A DNA stretch of 37,982 bases. Source: CAXSEF01 sp964236535. GTDB lineage: Bacteria > Pseudomonadota > Alphaproteobacteria > Acetobacterales > Acetobacteraceae. Location of the stretch: positions 1 to 37,982 of the forward strand of contig CAXSEF010000025.1 in NCBI GenBank assembly GCA_964236535.1, read 5' to 3'. This document shows positions 24,486-32,355 of this stretch, one piece after another (position 1 is the stretch's first letter; each line of letters starts with the position of its first letter). The notes under the pieces are model-generated. The model saw only the letters and a program-made list of their open reading frames with translations, had not been told where the DNA came from and made no database searches. Both the position numbers and the translations under genes were made by a program.

Positions 24486-25310
24486 TCACCGCAGAATCGG
24501 GATCGGCCGGGTGAACGGCGGGCCTTCGATCACCTCGTCGAGCAGGGCGAGGGCCGCTGCGGTGCTGGTGTCCGTGGCCATCTCGAACGGCGTGAACACC
24601 GAGGTGAACTCGAGACGCTCGTAGACGTCGCGGTAGCGTTGCGCCTCGCCACGGGAGAGCGGGATCTGCTTGTGGTACGCCTTGTGGCAGGAGATACCCT
24701 GGGCGTGGCCGTCGGCGTCGAAGTCGATCTTGAGACTGTCGCCCGCGAAGATCGCGCGCCGCCGGGCGTCGTGCAACACCGCCTGCCCGGCATAGTGGCC
24801 ACCGACGTGGTGGAGGGTGAGGCCGGGATAGATCGCGAAGGTCTCGTCGTAGGGCAGCGTGACGCGAAACGCCTTGGTCCAGTCGAGATCCTCCTTCTGG
24901 ATCAGCAGAGCCTCGGGGCGGAACACGTCCTGGAGCTGGTACAGCGCGCCGTAGCCGTGCGGATGGGAGGCGGCGAGGAAGCGGATGCCGCCCAGGCGTC
25001 CGATCTGGGCGAGCTGGGCCGCGTCGTAGACCGGGGCGGCCTCGAAGGCGACGTTGCCCTCGGGGTGGATCAGCAGCCAGCCATGGCTGTCGAGGCCGAA
25101 GCGGGGGGTGGACCAGAACTCCCAGACGCCTGGGATCGCCTCGCGCCAGTGGAACCGCAGCATCGGAACGAGCTGCTCGGGGGTGCGGAAATCCCAGCCA
25201 TCGGCGGGCAGGTCGTTGCGTACGTCGGAGCACACCGGACACAGCGGGGGCGTCGCGAAGTACCGCTGCCAATGGCCGCAGTTGCTGCAGGCGTAGGGGG
25301 TCAGGGGCAA
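24486..25310 (-). CDS. MBL-fold protein with N-terminal zinc ribbon
   Basis: About 274 aa. Near the N-terminus CSNC and CPVC (about residues 9-12 and 25-28) form a zinc ribbon. The rest has the metallo-beta-lactamase fold: GWLLIHPEGNVAFEA, LAASHPHGYGALYQLQ, LHHVGGHYAGQAVLHD and IFAGDSLKID. The canonical HxHxDH metal motif is altered to HPHGYG, so one of the two metal sites should be lost or changed, although the later H and D ligands remain. Catalysis may differ from normal MBL hydrolases. Start uncertain: TTG 25310 just before LPLTPYACSNCG is the best candidate, and no ATG is near. The next gene upstream is the frameshifted GNAT. Separated from YcaO by two inverted repeats, so transcription may or may not be shared. 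Confidence 0.78.
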   Translation of the reverse strand: MPLTPYACSNCGHWQRYFATPPLCPVCSDVRNDLPADGWDFRTPEQLVPMLRFHWREAIPGVWEFWSTPRFGLDSHGWLLIHPEGNVAFEAAPVYDAAQLAQIGRLGGIRFLAASHPHGYGALYQLQDVFRPEALLIQKEDLDWTKAFRVTLPYDETFAIYPGLTLHHVGGHYAGQAVLHDARRRAIFAGDSLKIDFDADGHAQGISCHKAYHKQIPLSRGEAQRYRDVYERLEFTSVFTPFEMATDTSTAAALALLDEVIEGPPFTRPIPILR

Positions 25311-25803
25311 TTCTTGGTCCCGTCTGGCTGAGGAAGGCCGGAGGCTCTGCCGCCAAAGTTCGGCCGTGGGCTCATGGCAGCCCGAGGAGTGACGCGCTTT
25401 CCCGGGCTGATGCGGTCCTCGACGCCATAGCCAGGCGCCTGGTAGAGGCTGGCCACTGCGGCGTTCGACGCCCTGATCTGGAGGTTGACCTTGCCGCAAC
25501 CCTTGGATTGCAGGCGACCTTCCGCGTTCCGCACGAGCATCGACCCGGCGCCACGGCGGTGCGACTGGCGGACCGCGGCGGCATAGAGCCAGCCGCGATG
25601 GCCGTCATAGCCGGCCGTGATCGAGCCGACCACCTCGATGCCGTCGAGCGCGACGAGGACGGGTCGTCTCGCATCGCCAGCTTCGCCGGGATTGCCTCCT
25701 TCGCGGCGTTCCAGGGCGGATCGTTCGGGAACACCTCCGACCACAGAAGCGCGACGCCCGCGAAATGGACCGCGCGACAGACGCTGACCTGCAGGTCAGC
25801 CAC
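25301..25803 (-). pseudogene. GNAT acetyltransferase interrupted by a frameshift
   Basis: Two frames together make a normal GNAT protein. One reads VALLWSEVFPNDPPWNAAKE and KLAMRDD (about 25660-25803). A shift of one base near 25655-25665 leads to VLVALDGIEVVGSITAGYDG, HRGWLYAAAV, HRRGAGSMLVRNAEGRL, GCGKVNLQIRASN and YGVEDRISPGKR. RRGAGS matches the acetyl-CoA pyrophosphate loop. The order agrees with small RimI-like acetyltransferases in which a WxxVF region precedes the catalytic domain. Adding one base would restore the gene, so this is either a recent pseudogene or an assembly error. After SPGKR the tail is replaced by repeat-derived sequence running to the stop at 25301, which speaks for real decay. 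GTG 25803 is the probable original start. Confidence 0.7.
25332..25354 (-). repeat. Partial dispersed repeat, copy 4
   Basis: On the minus strand GGCGGCAGAGCCTCCGGCCT is close to the second-hairpin half of the repeat (GGGCAGAGCCCTCGCCTTGC). It forms part of the altered tail of the GNAT gene. Match partial, call tentative. Confidence 0.4.
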
Positions 25804-25880
25804 CTTGTGGGCCTGGCCGGAGGCCGACCCGAAAGGCTGCCGCTTGCAGGCCGACGGCACCGCGAGCGCCAGCTCGTGCC

Positions 25881-25931
25881 GGTCCAGGGGTGGCTCCCCT
25901 CTGGCGGGTCTGGCGGAGCCCAGCCTCGCTC
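25881..25931 (+). repeat. Dispersed hairpin repeat, copy 5
   Basis: GGTCCAGGGGTGGCTCCCCT is followed by CTGGCGGGTCTGGCGGAGCC and CAGCCTCGCT. AGGGG (25886-25890) pairs with CCCCT (25896-25900). Stem bases differ from the 37651 copy but pairing is kept, as expected for a conserved structure. It lies between the Gfo/Idh gene end and the GNAT start. Confidence 0.6.
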
Positions 25932-25946
25932 CCGGCTGCCTCGCTT

Positions 25947-26993
25947 TCATCCCCGCACCATCGCCTGCGCGTGCTCCAGCAGCCCCATGGTGTGCAAGTC
26001 GTGCTCGGGAGAGAACGGGAACGGGCGGCTCTCGAGCAGGGCGGCGCCGAAGGCCTCGGCCTGGTTGAGGAAGGGGGAGCGCTCGGCGTCGGGGACTGCG
26101 ATCTCGCGGGGGATGCCGTCGGCAGCGCGGGTAAGATGGAGCGTGCCACCAGCGGTCTGCCCCATGGTATCGGTGGCAGTGAGCTGGCCCAGGGTGCCGA
26201 CAATCTCGAGGCGGCGGCGGGGGAGCGTCTCGGGACAGTTATAGGCAACATGCATCTGCAGCAGGACGCCGCTGGCAGAACGCGCCATGAGCACGGCGCC
26301 GTCCTCGACCTGCCCGGCGGCAGCGTAGGCGTGCACGCGGCCCTGCCCGAGGGCGGCGACGCTGTCGATGGGTTCGCGCAGGATCATGGCGGCAAGGTCC
26401 AGGCCGTGCGGCGCGAGGTCAAACAGCGCCCCACCGCCGGCTCGGGCAGGGTCGATGCGCCAGTTGTCGACAGCCCAAGAATCGTCGACCCAGCAGGCGT
26501 AGACGATGCGGATGGCGACGGGGGTGCCGACCGCGCCCTCAGCGACGAGGCGAGCAAGGTGGATGTGGGCCGGATGGAAGCGCTGGTCGAAGGCCGTGGC
26601 GTAGATGGTGCCGGCGTGGCGGCAGGCCTGGACCATGGCGATGGCGTGGAGGAGCGTGTTGGCCATCGGCTTCTCGCACAGCACGGCAAGGCCGGCGCGC
26701 GCTGCGGCCTCGACGAGGGGACGGTGGGCGTGGTTAGGGCTGGCGACGTAGACGGCCTGCAGCCCGGGGGTCGCGAGGAAGGTCGCGAGCGAAATGTGGG
26801 CAGGGATGTCGCCAAGGGCAGCGTGAGCCAAGGCGAGCGAGCACGGCGAGGGGTCGTGGATCGCGAGAAGCGTGCCGTTGGCGGAAGCCTGCAGCGCGGG
26901 AGCGACGTAGTCCCGCGCAACCCAGCCACAGCCGGCGATGCCCCAGCCAACCCGCGGTGCGGCGGGCGTGTGAGCCGGCGCCGGAGTCACCAT
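25947..26993 (-). CDS. Gfo/Idh/MocA-family NAD(P)-dependent oxidoreductase
   Basis: A 348-aa sugar or cyclitol dehydrogenase-type protein. It has the N-terminal Rossmann motif GWGIAGCGWVARDYVAPAL (about 15-33), VYVASPNHAHRPLVEAA and the catalytic-lysine motif CEKPMANTL. The C-terminal alpha/beta domain has GGGALFDLAPHGLDLAAMIL, with the usual D and H. The family includes myo-inositol 2-dehydrogenase (IolG), scyllo-inositol and many sugar dehydrogenases, so an inositol or glycoside substrate fits the neighbourhood but is inferred. ATG 26993 overlaps the end of the methyltransferase gene by 7 bp (ATGGTGA), making a coupled operon HD-like, methyltransferase, oxidoreductase. The extra N-terminal frame upstream lies inside the methyltransferase gene and is discarded. 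Confidence 0.9.
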   Translation of the reverse strand: MVTPAPAHTPAAPRVGWGIAGCGWVARDYVAPALQASANGTLLAIHDPSPCSLALAHAALGDIPAHISLATFLATPGLQAVYVASPNHAHRPLVEAAARAGLAVLCEKPMANTLLHAIAMVQACRHAGTIYATAFDQRFHPAHIHLARLVAEGAVGTPVAIRIVYACWVDDSWAVDNWRIDPARAGGGALFDLAPHGLDLAAMILREPIDSVAALGQGRVHAYAAAGQVEDGAVLMARSASGVLLQMHVAYNCPETLPRRRLEIVGTLGQLTATDTMGQTAGGTLHLTRAADGIPREIAVPDAERSPFLNQAEAFGAALLESRPFPFSPEHDLHTMGLLEHAQAMVRG

Positions 26994-28210
26994 GACGGGG
27001 GCAGATCGAGCATCTCGCGCCGCCGGATCATCAGGTCGAGCGCCGGGTCGCCGGCGGCGGCGTAGGCGGGCGCAGCGCTGGTCGGCGGGTAGGTGACAAG
27101 CCCTGCATATTCGGCTTCGTAGCGAGGCGACGGGAAGCGAAGGTGGTGGCGGTCCGGGCCGGGGGCATAAAGCGGATTGCGGCGGACCGGGGTGCCCGGC
27201 GCGGGCATCGCCAAGCCGGCGGTGACGGGGCGCGGGATATCGGTGGCGGCAAGGCCGGCGGCAAGCGCTACGGCCGGTGCGGCATGCAGCGCCGCGGGTT
27301 CGGCGGGGCAAGGAACACGGGACCCGGCCAGGGCGGCGGTCAGCTCGCGGTCGTCGTAGAGCAGCGCGTGGCCGAACAGGGCGGCATACTCGGCCGGCAA
27401 CAGCGGAGCACCGTGCGAGAGGTTGTTGACGCCAGCATTGTGGGCGTGGCCGACAAGAACCCGGCCGCAGCCGGCGACCCGCAGCATCTCGGCGGCAACG
27501 TGGGGCTTTTCGGGCAGGAAGTAGAGCGCGTCTTGGCAGAACACGAGGCCGGCGGCGGCGTCGGGGAGCGGCCAGGGCCGTGCCGCGTCGAAGCAGACCA
27601 GGCGGGCAGCGGGGGCGACGTAGTGCCGGGCGAGCCAGAGCTTGGCGAAGACGAGGTCGCCGCCGGCGACGCTGGCGACGCCGGGCTGCCGGGCGAACTC
27701 GCGCAGGAAGTGGCCGGCGCCGCAGGCCAGCTCAAACACGTGCGCCGGGCGGTGCCAGTGCGCCTCGGCCAGGGCGAGACCGGAGAGGAAGGTCGGGTCG
27801 GACCACCGATGCGCGAAGTAGGTGCCGACCGGTCCGAAGGCCAGCAGGTCCATGGCATCGCGGAAGCCGAGCGTGGTCTGGCCGCGCACGGCGCGGCGGC
27901 AGGCGGCTGCGTCCGGCGGCGGGGTGGAGGCCCAGCCGTCCTGGTCGGCAAGCAGAAGGCTGCAGGCGCTCTCGGGGTCACCAGCGTCGAGTGCCGCAAG
28001 GGCCGCGTCGGCGAGGCTGCGCCGGTCGGCGCGAAGGAAGGCGATGCCGTCGACGACGGGCCAGCGCTCGCCGAGGGCGTGCAGATCGTGCGGCCCGGCA
28101 GCGAGCGGTACGCCGGTAATCGGGGAACACAGCGCGCCACCGGGCCAGGCGGCCGACCCTAGGCCAAGCGGCCAGGGGTCCGGAGTCGTGGGGTCAGAGG
28201 CGGCACTCAC
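26987..28210 (-). CDS. Class I SAM-dependent methyltransferase with Trm112-like N-terminus
   Basis: 407 aa. Residues 25-60 (LCSPITGVPLAAGP, then RWPVVDGIAFLR) resemble a Trm112-like segment without most cysteines. The methyltransferase core follows, with motif I VFELACGAGHFLREFA near 155-170, an acidic residue in AGGDLVFAKLW, and GLVFCQDALYFLPEKPHVAAEMLRV with GRVLVGHAHN, a Methyltransf_11 pattern. The last 120 residues are Pro/Ala-rich and not typical. GTG 28210 is the start; it overlaps the TGA of the upstream gene (GTGA). Small-molecule O- or N-methylation in the cyclitol/glycoside pathway is plausible, but the substrate is unknown. Confidence 0.86.
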   Translation of the reverse strand: MSAASDPTTPDPWPLGLGSAAWPGGALCSPITGVPLAAGPHDLHALGERWPVVDGIAFLRADRRSLADAALAALDAGDPESACSLLLADQDGWASTPPPDAAACRRAVRGQTTLGFRDAMDLLAFGPVGTYFAHRWSDPTFLSGLALAEAHWHRPAHVFELACGAGHFLREFARQPGVASVAGGDLVFAKLWLARHYVAPAARLVCFDAARPWPLPDAAAGLVFCQDALYFLPEKPHVAAEMLRVAGCGRVLVGHAHNAGVNNLSHGAPLLPAEYAALFGHALLYDDRELTAALAGSRVPCPAEPAALHAAPAVALAAGLAATDIPRPVTAGLAMPAPGTPVRRNPLYAPGPDRHHLRFPSPRYEAEYAGLVTYPPTSAAPAYAAAGDPALDLMIRRREMLDLPPSW

Positions 28211-29328
28211 GGCGCCACGCGCTGCGGTGTGGTGCTGGTGTGCCGCGCGCTCTGCCCGGGCAGGATGAGCGGGGCCGCGGGGGTAGGCCCCTGGCCGACG
28301 TTGGTATCGGCCACGAGTTCGGCCTCGGCCACCCCCGCTTCCTGATCCGGCACCGCCGAGCTGGCCGGCGGGCTGTCACGGCCGCGGGCAGCGGGCGCCT
28401 CGGCGCGCTGTGACGTGTCGAGCAGGCCCGCCTCGCGCATCACACCATGATGAAAGGCCTGCAGCGGGCCGGCATGTACCAGTTCCATCTCGCCCAACGC
28501 TTGATCGCTGGTGAAGGCGGCGACGGCGGCGAAGTGGCGCATTTCCATGATCCGGTCGATCACGTCGGCGGCGTTGAAGGCCTGGCCCTCGGGGGTGTCC
28601 GCGTTGCGGATGGTGCGCAGGGCGAGGCGCGTCGCCTCCGCAAAGCGGTCCGGCAGGGTGGCGACCGTGGTCTCGAACAGCCGCTCCATCGCCGGCACCA
28701 GGTAGCCGCCGAGCAGCATCTCGCCAGCAAACCCGGAGTCGGGCATCGTCGCGTTGTGCAGATGATGCGCGAGGCCGGCGATGAACGGCACTGCGGGCGC
28801 CGCGCCGTAGTGCCCGGCGAGGGCCACGCCGAGCACGGCGACGATGAGGCAATGGTCGCCGTGGCCTTCCGGCGGCTCCAGGACGATGCGCGATCGGCCG
28901 GGGCAGGTGACACCGGCGCGCGGCTGGCGGATCAGCGATTCGACAAAGCCGGGCACTTCGCCCACCAGCGGGATCGGCTCGCCCAGCCGCTCGCGCAGCG
29001 CCGCGCGGATGGCTGGAGCGATCGGGCCGGCTACCTGGTCGAACGAGGCGGCCAGGATCTCGCCGGCGGCAGCCGGCGGGACGCCGAGCTGCGAGAGGAT
29101 GGCGCTGTCCATTGCGCCGAGACGGAGCGCCGCCAGGGCGTCGGCGGTAGTCGACAGGGCAACGTCGTTGAAGTCGCGGCCGAGCAGGAGCGCCTCCCAG
29201 GCGCGCCGGAACAGCCGAGTGGCCAGGCTCTCGGATGATTGCGCGTCTCGCAGCCGCTTGAGGGTGGCAAGTTCAGCCGCCAGGGTCGCGAGCCCGGACA
29301 AGGGGAGCCCGGCTTCGGTGATGGGCAT
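28207..29328 (-). CDS. HD-domain-like protein of unknown function
   Basis: About 373 aa. The middle has EGHGDHCLIVAVLGVALAGHYGA, then GLAHHLHNATMPDSGFAGEMLLGG, FNAADVIDRIMEMRHF and LVHAGPLQAFHHGVMREAGLL. These are regularly spaced His and Asp residues within helices, as in HD-superfamily phosphohydrolases, but the strict HD pair is HN here. It could hydrolyse a phosphate ester, for example inositol phosphate from the adjacent ino1, but this is speculation. The last 65 residues are Pro/Ala-rich. Start uncertain: ATG 29328 (MPITEAG) is preferred because the upstream in-frame ATG 29379 lies in a repeat-like stretch. It overlaps the methyltransferase gene by GTGA. Confidence 0.65.
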   Translation of the reverse strand: MPITEAGLPLSGLATLAAELATLKRLRDAQSSESLATRLFRRAWEALLLGRDFNDVALSTTADALAALRLGAMDSAILSQLGVPPAAAGEILAASFDQVAGPIAPAIRAALRERLGEPIPLVGEVPGFVESLIRQPRAGVTCPGRSRIVLEPPEGHGDHCLIVAVLGVALAGHYGAAPAVPFIAGLAHHLHNATMPDSGFAGEMLLGGYLVPAMERLFETTVATLPDRFAEATRLALRTIRNADTPEGQAFNAADVIDRIMEMRHFAAVAAFTSDQALGEMELVHAGPLQAFHHGVMREAGLLDTSQRAEAPAARGRDSPPASSAVPDQEAGVAEAELVADTNVGQGPTPAAPLILPGQSARHTSTTPQRVAP

Positions 29329-29340
29329 ATCCAATGTGTT

Positions 29341-29377
29341 GTCCCAGGCAAAGTGAGGCCGAGGCTCTGCTTCGCTC
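29341..29377 (-). repeat. Possible diverged dispersed repeat, copy 6
   Basis: The minus strand reads GCGAAGCAGAGCCTCGGCCT followed by CACTTTGCCTGGGAC. It keeps the GCAGAGCC core and the position between genes, but is more diverged than the other copies. Confidence 0.35.
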
Positions 29378-29397
29378 ATTCGAGGCGAGGATCCATC

Positions 29398-29418
29398 GGG
29401 GCCTGAACCCTCGGCCCC
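29398..29418. terminator. Hairpin downstream of ino1
   Basis: GGGGCC and GGCCCC form a 6-bp perfect stem around a 9-base loop, about 160 bp past the ino1 stop on the minus strand. No T-tract follows. It may end the ino1 transcript or shape the leader of the HD-like gene. Confidence 0.35.
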
Positions 29419-29579
29419 AAACAACCCGAGAACAGACACTGCCGGGCGAGATACAGATTCGCCGAGAACATGCTCCGCCGAGTCGGCCGGCATGGTTTCC
29501 CGCACCGCCGGGCCATGGGCCGCGGAGCGCAAGGAGAGCGAGTCAGATGGCCGACAGAGTACAAGTCCCGGACCGTCTC

Positions 29580-30785
29580 TCAGGCGGCGGCGAGCCAGTC
29601 CATCAGCACCTGCTGCTGCACCGGGAACGAGTGCTCCTCCCGCCGGCCGGCAGGCGTCATCGGTGCCTTGAAGAAGATGCCGAGCTGCTCCTGCACGCCG
29701 CCGCGGCCACGCTTGTGGGCGAGGTCGAGCACGCGGGCAATCTCGATGACGAGCGGTGCCGCGAGGATGCTGTCGCGACACAGGAAATTCAGCTTGATCT
29801 GCATTTTCTGCCCAAGGAAGCCCACGATGTCGATGTTGTCCCAGGCCTCCTTGTTGTCGCCGCGTGGCTTGTAGTACTGAATGTTCACTAGATGGTCTTC
29901 GACTTTGTAGCCAAGAATGCTGTCGAGCACCGAGCCCTTGGTGTTGAGCTTGCTTTGCAGGCTGTCCTTGTTGTCAAGCGCGAGGCCGTCGCGATTTCCC
30001 AGGATGTTGGTGGAAAACCAGCCTTCGACGAACAGGCTGCGCGCCTTGAACGCCGGCGCCAGAACGGTCTTGAGGAATGTCTGGCCGGTCTTGCCGTCCT
30101 TGCCTGCCACGGGAACATTGCGCTGGTTGGCAAGCGCCACCAGGGCAGGGATGTCGGCTGCGAGACTCGGCGTGAAGTTGCCGTACGGCACATCCTCGGT
30201 GATCGCCGCGTAGGCATAGAGCATCGCCGGGCTGATCGACTCGTGGTTGTCGTCGAGCCCACGCTCGAAGGCCGCAATGTCGGCGAGCGGCCTCGTGTCA
30301 TCCGGCCAGCGCTCGACCGACGCTAGGTTGATCACGACGACGTCGTCGACGCCGCTGGCCGCCTTGTAGCTGCGAATATTCTCGCGGATGCGATCGACCG
30401 CGCCGCGATGGCTACCGGCGACAACCTTGTTGGCACCGTCCACGTTTGCGCAGAAATCCACGCTGCCGACCGCGGGCCAGGGTCGCATGCGCGACAGCGG
30501 CTCGGCCACCATGTCCTCCTGGTCGCGATCAAGCACATGATGCTCGCGGGCGGCGGTGCACAGGTCGTCGCCATTGAGATCCCAGCCGCCGAACTCCATG
30601 TTGCGGTATGCCGCAAGCCCGGGCGCATCGGAATTGGCCAGCGGGAGGCCGGCGAAGTCGTTGGACCCGCGGCGGATCATCTCAATGCCGGCGACCGCGG
30701 TGGTCGCGACTGCACCGCCGAGGCCCACGATCAGGACTCCGAGGTGGCGTCCAGTGCCCAGATTGCTCGGGCCGGTGTCTGGCAT
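29580..30785 (-). CDS. ino1: Inositol-3-phosphate synthase (myo-inositol-1-phosphate synthase)
   Basis: Ino1 converts glucose-6-phosphate to inositol 3-phosphate with NAD as internal redox cofactor, the only de novo route to inositol. The 401-aa product has the NAD motif VLIVGLGGAVATTAVAG (about 17-33), VVINLASVE, AMLYAYAAITEDVPYGNFTPS and the conserved VPVAGKDGKTGQTFLKT, whose lysines act in catalysis. GWFSTNILGNRDG, the signature of the family, and KLNFLCRDSILAAPLVIEIAR follow. The length is normal for bacterial enzymes. It heads the leftward cluster, 250 bp upstream of the HD-like gene. It is visibly lower in GC than its neighbours (about 29820-30000 especially), consistent with either strong conservation or separate acquisition. 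Inositol is uncommon in Proteobacteria, so a dedicated product is likely. Confidence 0.96.
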   Translation of the reverse strand: MPDTGPSNLGTGRHLGVLIVGLGGAVATTAVAGIEMIRRGSNDFAGLPLANSDAPGLAAYRNMEFGGWDLNGDDLCTAAREHHVLDRDQEDMVAEPLSRMRPWPAVGSVDFCANVDGANKVVAGSHRGAVDRIRENIRSYKAASGVDDVVVINLASVERWPDDTRPLADIAAFERGLDDNHESISPAMLYAYAAITEDVPYGNFTPSLAADIPALVALANQRNVPVAGKDGKTGQTFLKTVLAPAFKARSLFVEGWFSTNILGNRDGLALDNKDSLQSKLNTKGSVLDSILGYKVEDHLVNIQYYKPRGDNKEAWDNIDIVGFLGQKMQIKLNFLCRDSILAAPLVIEIARVLDLAHKRGRGGVQEQLGIFFKAPMTPAGRREEHSFPVQQQVLMDWLAAA

Positions 30786-31111
30786 TCGTATGTATCCTCA
30801 ACGTTCCGCGCGCCGATCGCCGCGGTCTGTGCCGCACATGGGCGCACCGCGTGGGGTTTGAAGAACCTTGATCCCGTCCCACGCGGCCGCAGCAGGACCA
30901 GCAATGCACTCCGATCGCAGCCACGACGCAACCCGCGCCAGCAGGCGGGGTGCAGCCGAGGTGTCAGGCCGTCGTGCTGTGTCGCGACACCGACGATGCA
31001 TGGAGCGAGGAGCTAGACGATTGTTACGAAACGAATAAATTCCATGTCGCAGGGACAGTGAAACCCGGCTGCCCTGCGCCGGACACCAGACAGCCGCGTC
31101 GATATTCAGCG
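30786..31111. other. Intergenic region between radical SAM gene end and ino1 start
   Basis: 326 bp with no supportable gene. It should carry the ino1 promoter (leftward). The A/T-rich patch at 31018-31050 is the most promoter-like sequence of the whole right half; on the minus strand it includes GGAATTTATTCGTTTCGTAA. No exact -35/-10 pair is claimed. No ribosomal or riboswitch fold recognised. Confidence 0.4.
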
Positions 31112-32083
31112 TCAGGCGTGCGGCCCGGACGCTCCGCCGGTGCAGGAGCCGCCGCCGAGAACACAGAAGCGTGCGCAATGCGGGTGGGCAAGCGGCACAG
31201 TGCCAGCAGCCTGCCGCAACGTCGTCCCCAGCTCGAACCGGAGGTCGTGGGGTATCAGGGTGCAGGCGACGACGCTGGCGGAGGAGGCACCGCGTCGGCG
31301 CACGACCATGCGGCTGCTCGCACACATCATGGTGTCCGGCGAGCAGCCGAGCAGGCCCCAGCAGGCCTCGGTGATCTCCGGCGCCTCTGCGCTCGCATCC
31401 ATCTCCGGAAACACGGTGAGCGCCTCCGGGTCAGTGGCATCGACCGGCAGCGAGCGTGCGGCGAACAGCGCGGCATAGCCGGCGCGCAACTGCGGCTCGG
31501 TCTCGCCGGACAGCAGACGGCTGGCGACGTGAACAGTGAAGCCGTGCCGGGCGAGCCAGTCGAGCCCATCCATCGTGACTGCCCAACTGCCCGAGCCACG
31601 CTCGCGCTCGTGCACCGGGGCGGCGTAGTGGTCGAGTGAGACGCGCAACACCAAGCGCGCCGCGAACCGCGCCTGAAGCGACATCAGGCCTGCCTCAACC
31701 CGCCGCATCGGCCGCATAGCGTTGGTCAGTACCAGTACGCGCAGTCCGGGCAGCTGCGGCACGGACAGCACGTCTTCAATCATCGGGAGCAGGTCCGGGT
31801 TGACGAAGGGCTCGCCACCGGTGAAGCCCACCAGTCCAGTCGGCAGCCGGTCACGCGTGATCTCGGAGAGGTAGCCCCGCAGGTCAGCGCGGGTAAAGAA
31901 GGCCAGGCTGTCGTTGCGCGGCGAGCTTTCGATATAGCAGCTGGCGCAGGCCAGATTGCACAGCGTGCCGGTGTTCACCCACAGTGTCTGCAACCCGCGC
32001 AACGCCACGCGCGCGCGACGCGTCCCGTCGACGGTGCACTCGAGGTCATCGAACTTCTTTGCCGCCGGGCGGGTGCCGGCCAT
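31112..32083 (-). CDS. Radical SAM protein with C-terminal cysteine cluster
   Basis: 323 aa. The radical SAM 4Fe-4S motif is C42-x3-C46-x2-C49 in NTGTLCNLACASCYIES, followed by GLVGFTGGEPFVNPDLLPMI, the GGE motif that binds the SAM amino group. LVLRVSLDHY and further strands complete the partial barrel. The C-terminus has C303, C307 and C314 (CARFCVLGGGSC), and more cysteines lie near residues 240-260 (ACWGLLGC, MMCASS). An auxiliary cluster of SPASM or similar type is likely. The reaction is unknown. ATG 32083 lies 2 bp after the stop of the small zinc-ribbon gene, so these two form an operon. It reads in the same direction as ino1 and the YcaO cluster, 326 bp upstream of ino1. Confidence 0.88.
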   Translation of the reverse strand: MAGTRPAAKKFDDLECTVDGTRRARVALRGLQTLWVNTGTLCNLACASCYIESSPRNDSLAFFTRADLRGYLSEITRDRLPTGLVGFTGGEPFVNPDLLPMIEDVLSVPQLPGLRVLVLTNAMRPMRRVEAGLMSLQARFAARLVLRVSLDHYAAPVHERERGSGSWAVTMDGLDWLARHGFTVHVASRLLSGETEPQLRAGYAALFAARSLPVDATDPEALTVFPEMDASAEAPEITEACWGLLGCSPDTMMCASSRMVVRRRGASSASVVACTLIPHDLRFELGTTLRQAAGTVPLAHPHCARFCVLGGGSCTGGASGPHA

Positions 32084-32085
32084 GC

Positions 32086-32355
32086 TCAGACCGGCCAGGG
32101 TGCGCGTCCGAAATAGGTGTGATGCATCACGGTGAGCCTCTCGTCCGACATCTCGCCGTGGTCCGGCAGCACGGCATCAATCCCGCAGTGGGGGCACAGC
32201 GCCGTGGCGCCGCCGTCGATCCAGCGCGCCACCAGGCCGGCATCGAAGCGGCGCAGGCAATAGAAGCAACAACCGCGGCCGACATGGAGAAGCGCCATAC
32301 GGTGCCCGGTGCTGCCGCGGTGCGCCTCGGCGGGGCTCCACTTCGTCTTCTCCAT
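32086..32355 (-). CDS. Small zinc-ribbon protein
   Basis: 89 aa with CFYC and CPHC (around residues 29-32 and 54-57) spaced as a zinc ribbon, in the context WIDGGATALCPHCGIDAVLP. This is a conserved small cytoplasmic protein family whose function I do not know. The start MEKTKW is chosen because GGAGGGCGGG directly precedes it; M at 32367 is the alternative. The gene runs into the radical SAM gene with a 2-bp gap, so the protein may assist that enzyme, for example as a metal- or substrate-handling partner. Confidence 0.75.
   Translation of the reverse strand: MEKTKWSPAEAHRGSTGHRMALLHVGRGCCFYCLRRFDAGLVARWIDGGATALCPHCGIDAVLPDHGEMSDERLTVMHHTYFGRAPWPV

Noticed and set aside
19753..30785. Mycothiol biosynthesis operon
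   Set aside because: Ino1, GT4, PIG-L and GNAT types are present, but no MshC cysteine ligase is seen, the GNAT is frameshifted, and family-level similarity is too weak to name MshA or MshB. Kept only as an analogy.
17927..30785. Ebo/EDB cluster
   Set aside because: A TIM-barrel protein is present, but no UbiA-type prenyltransferase, TatD-like, dehydroquinate-synthase-like or phosphatase EboF gene.
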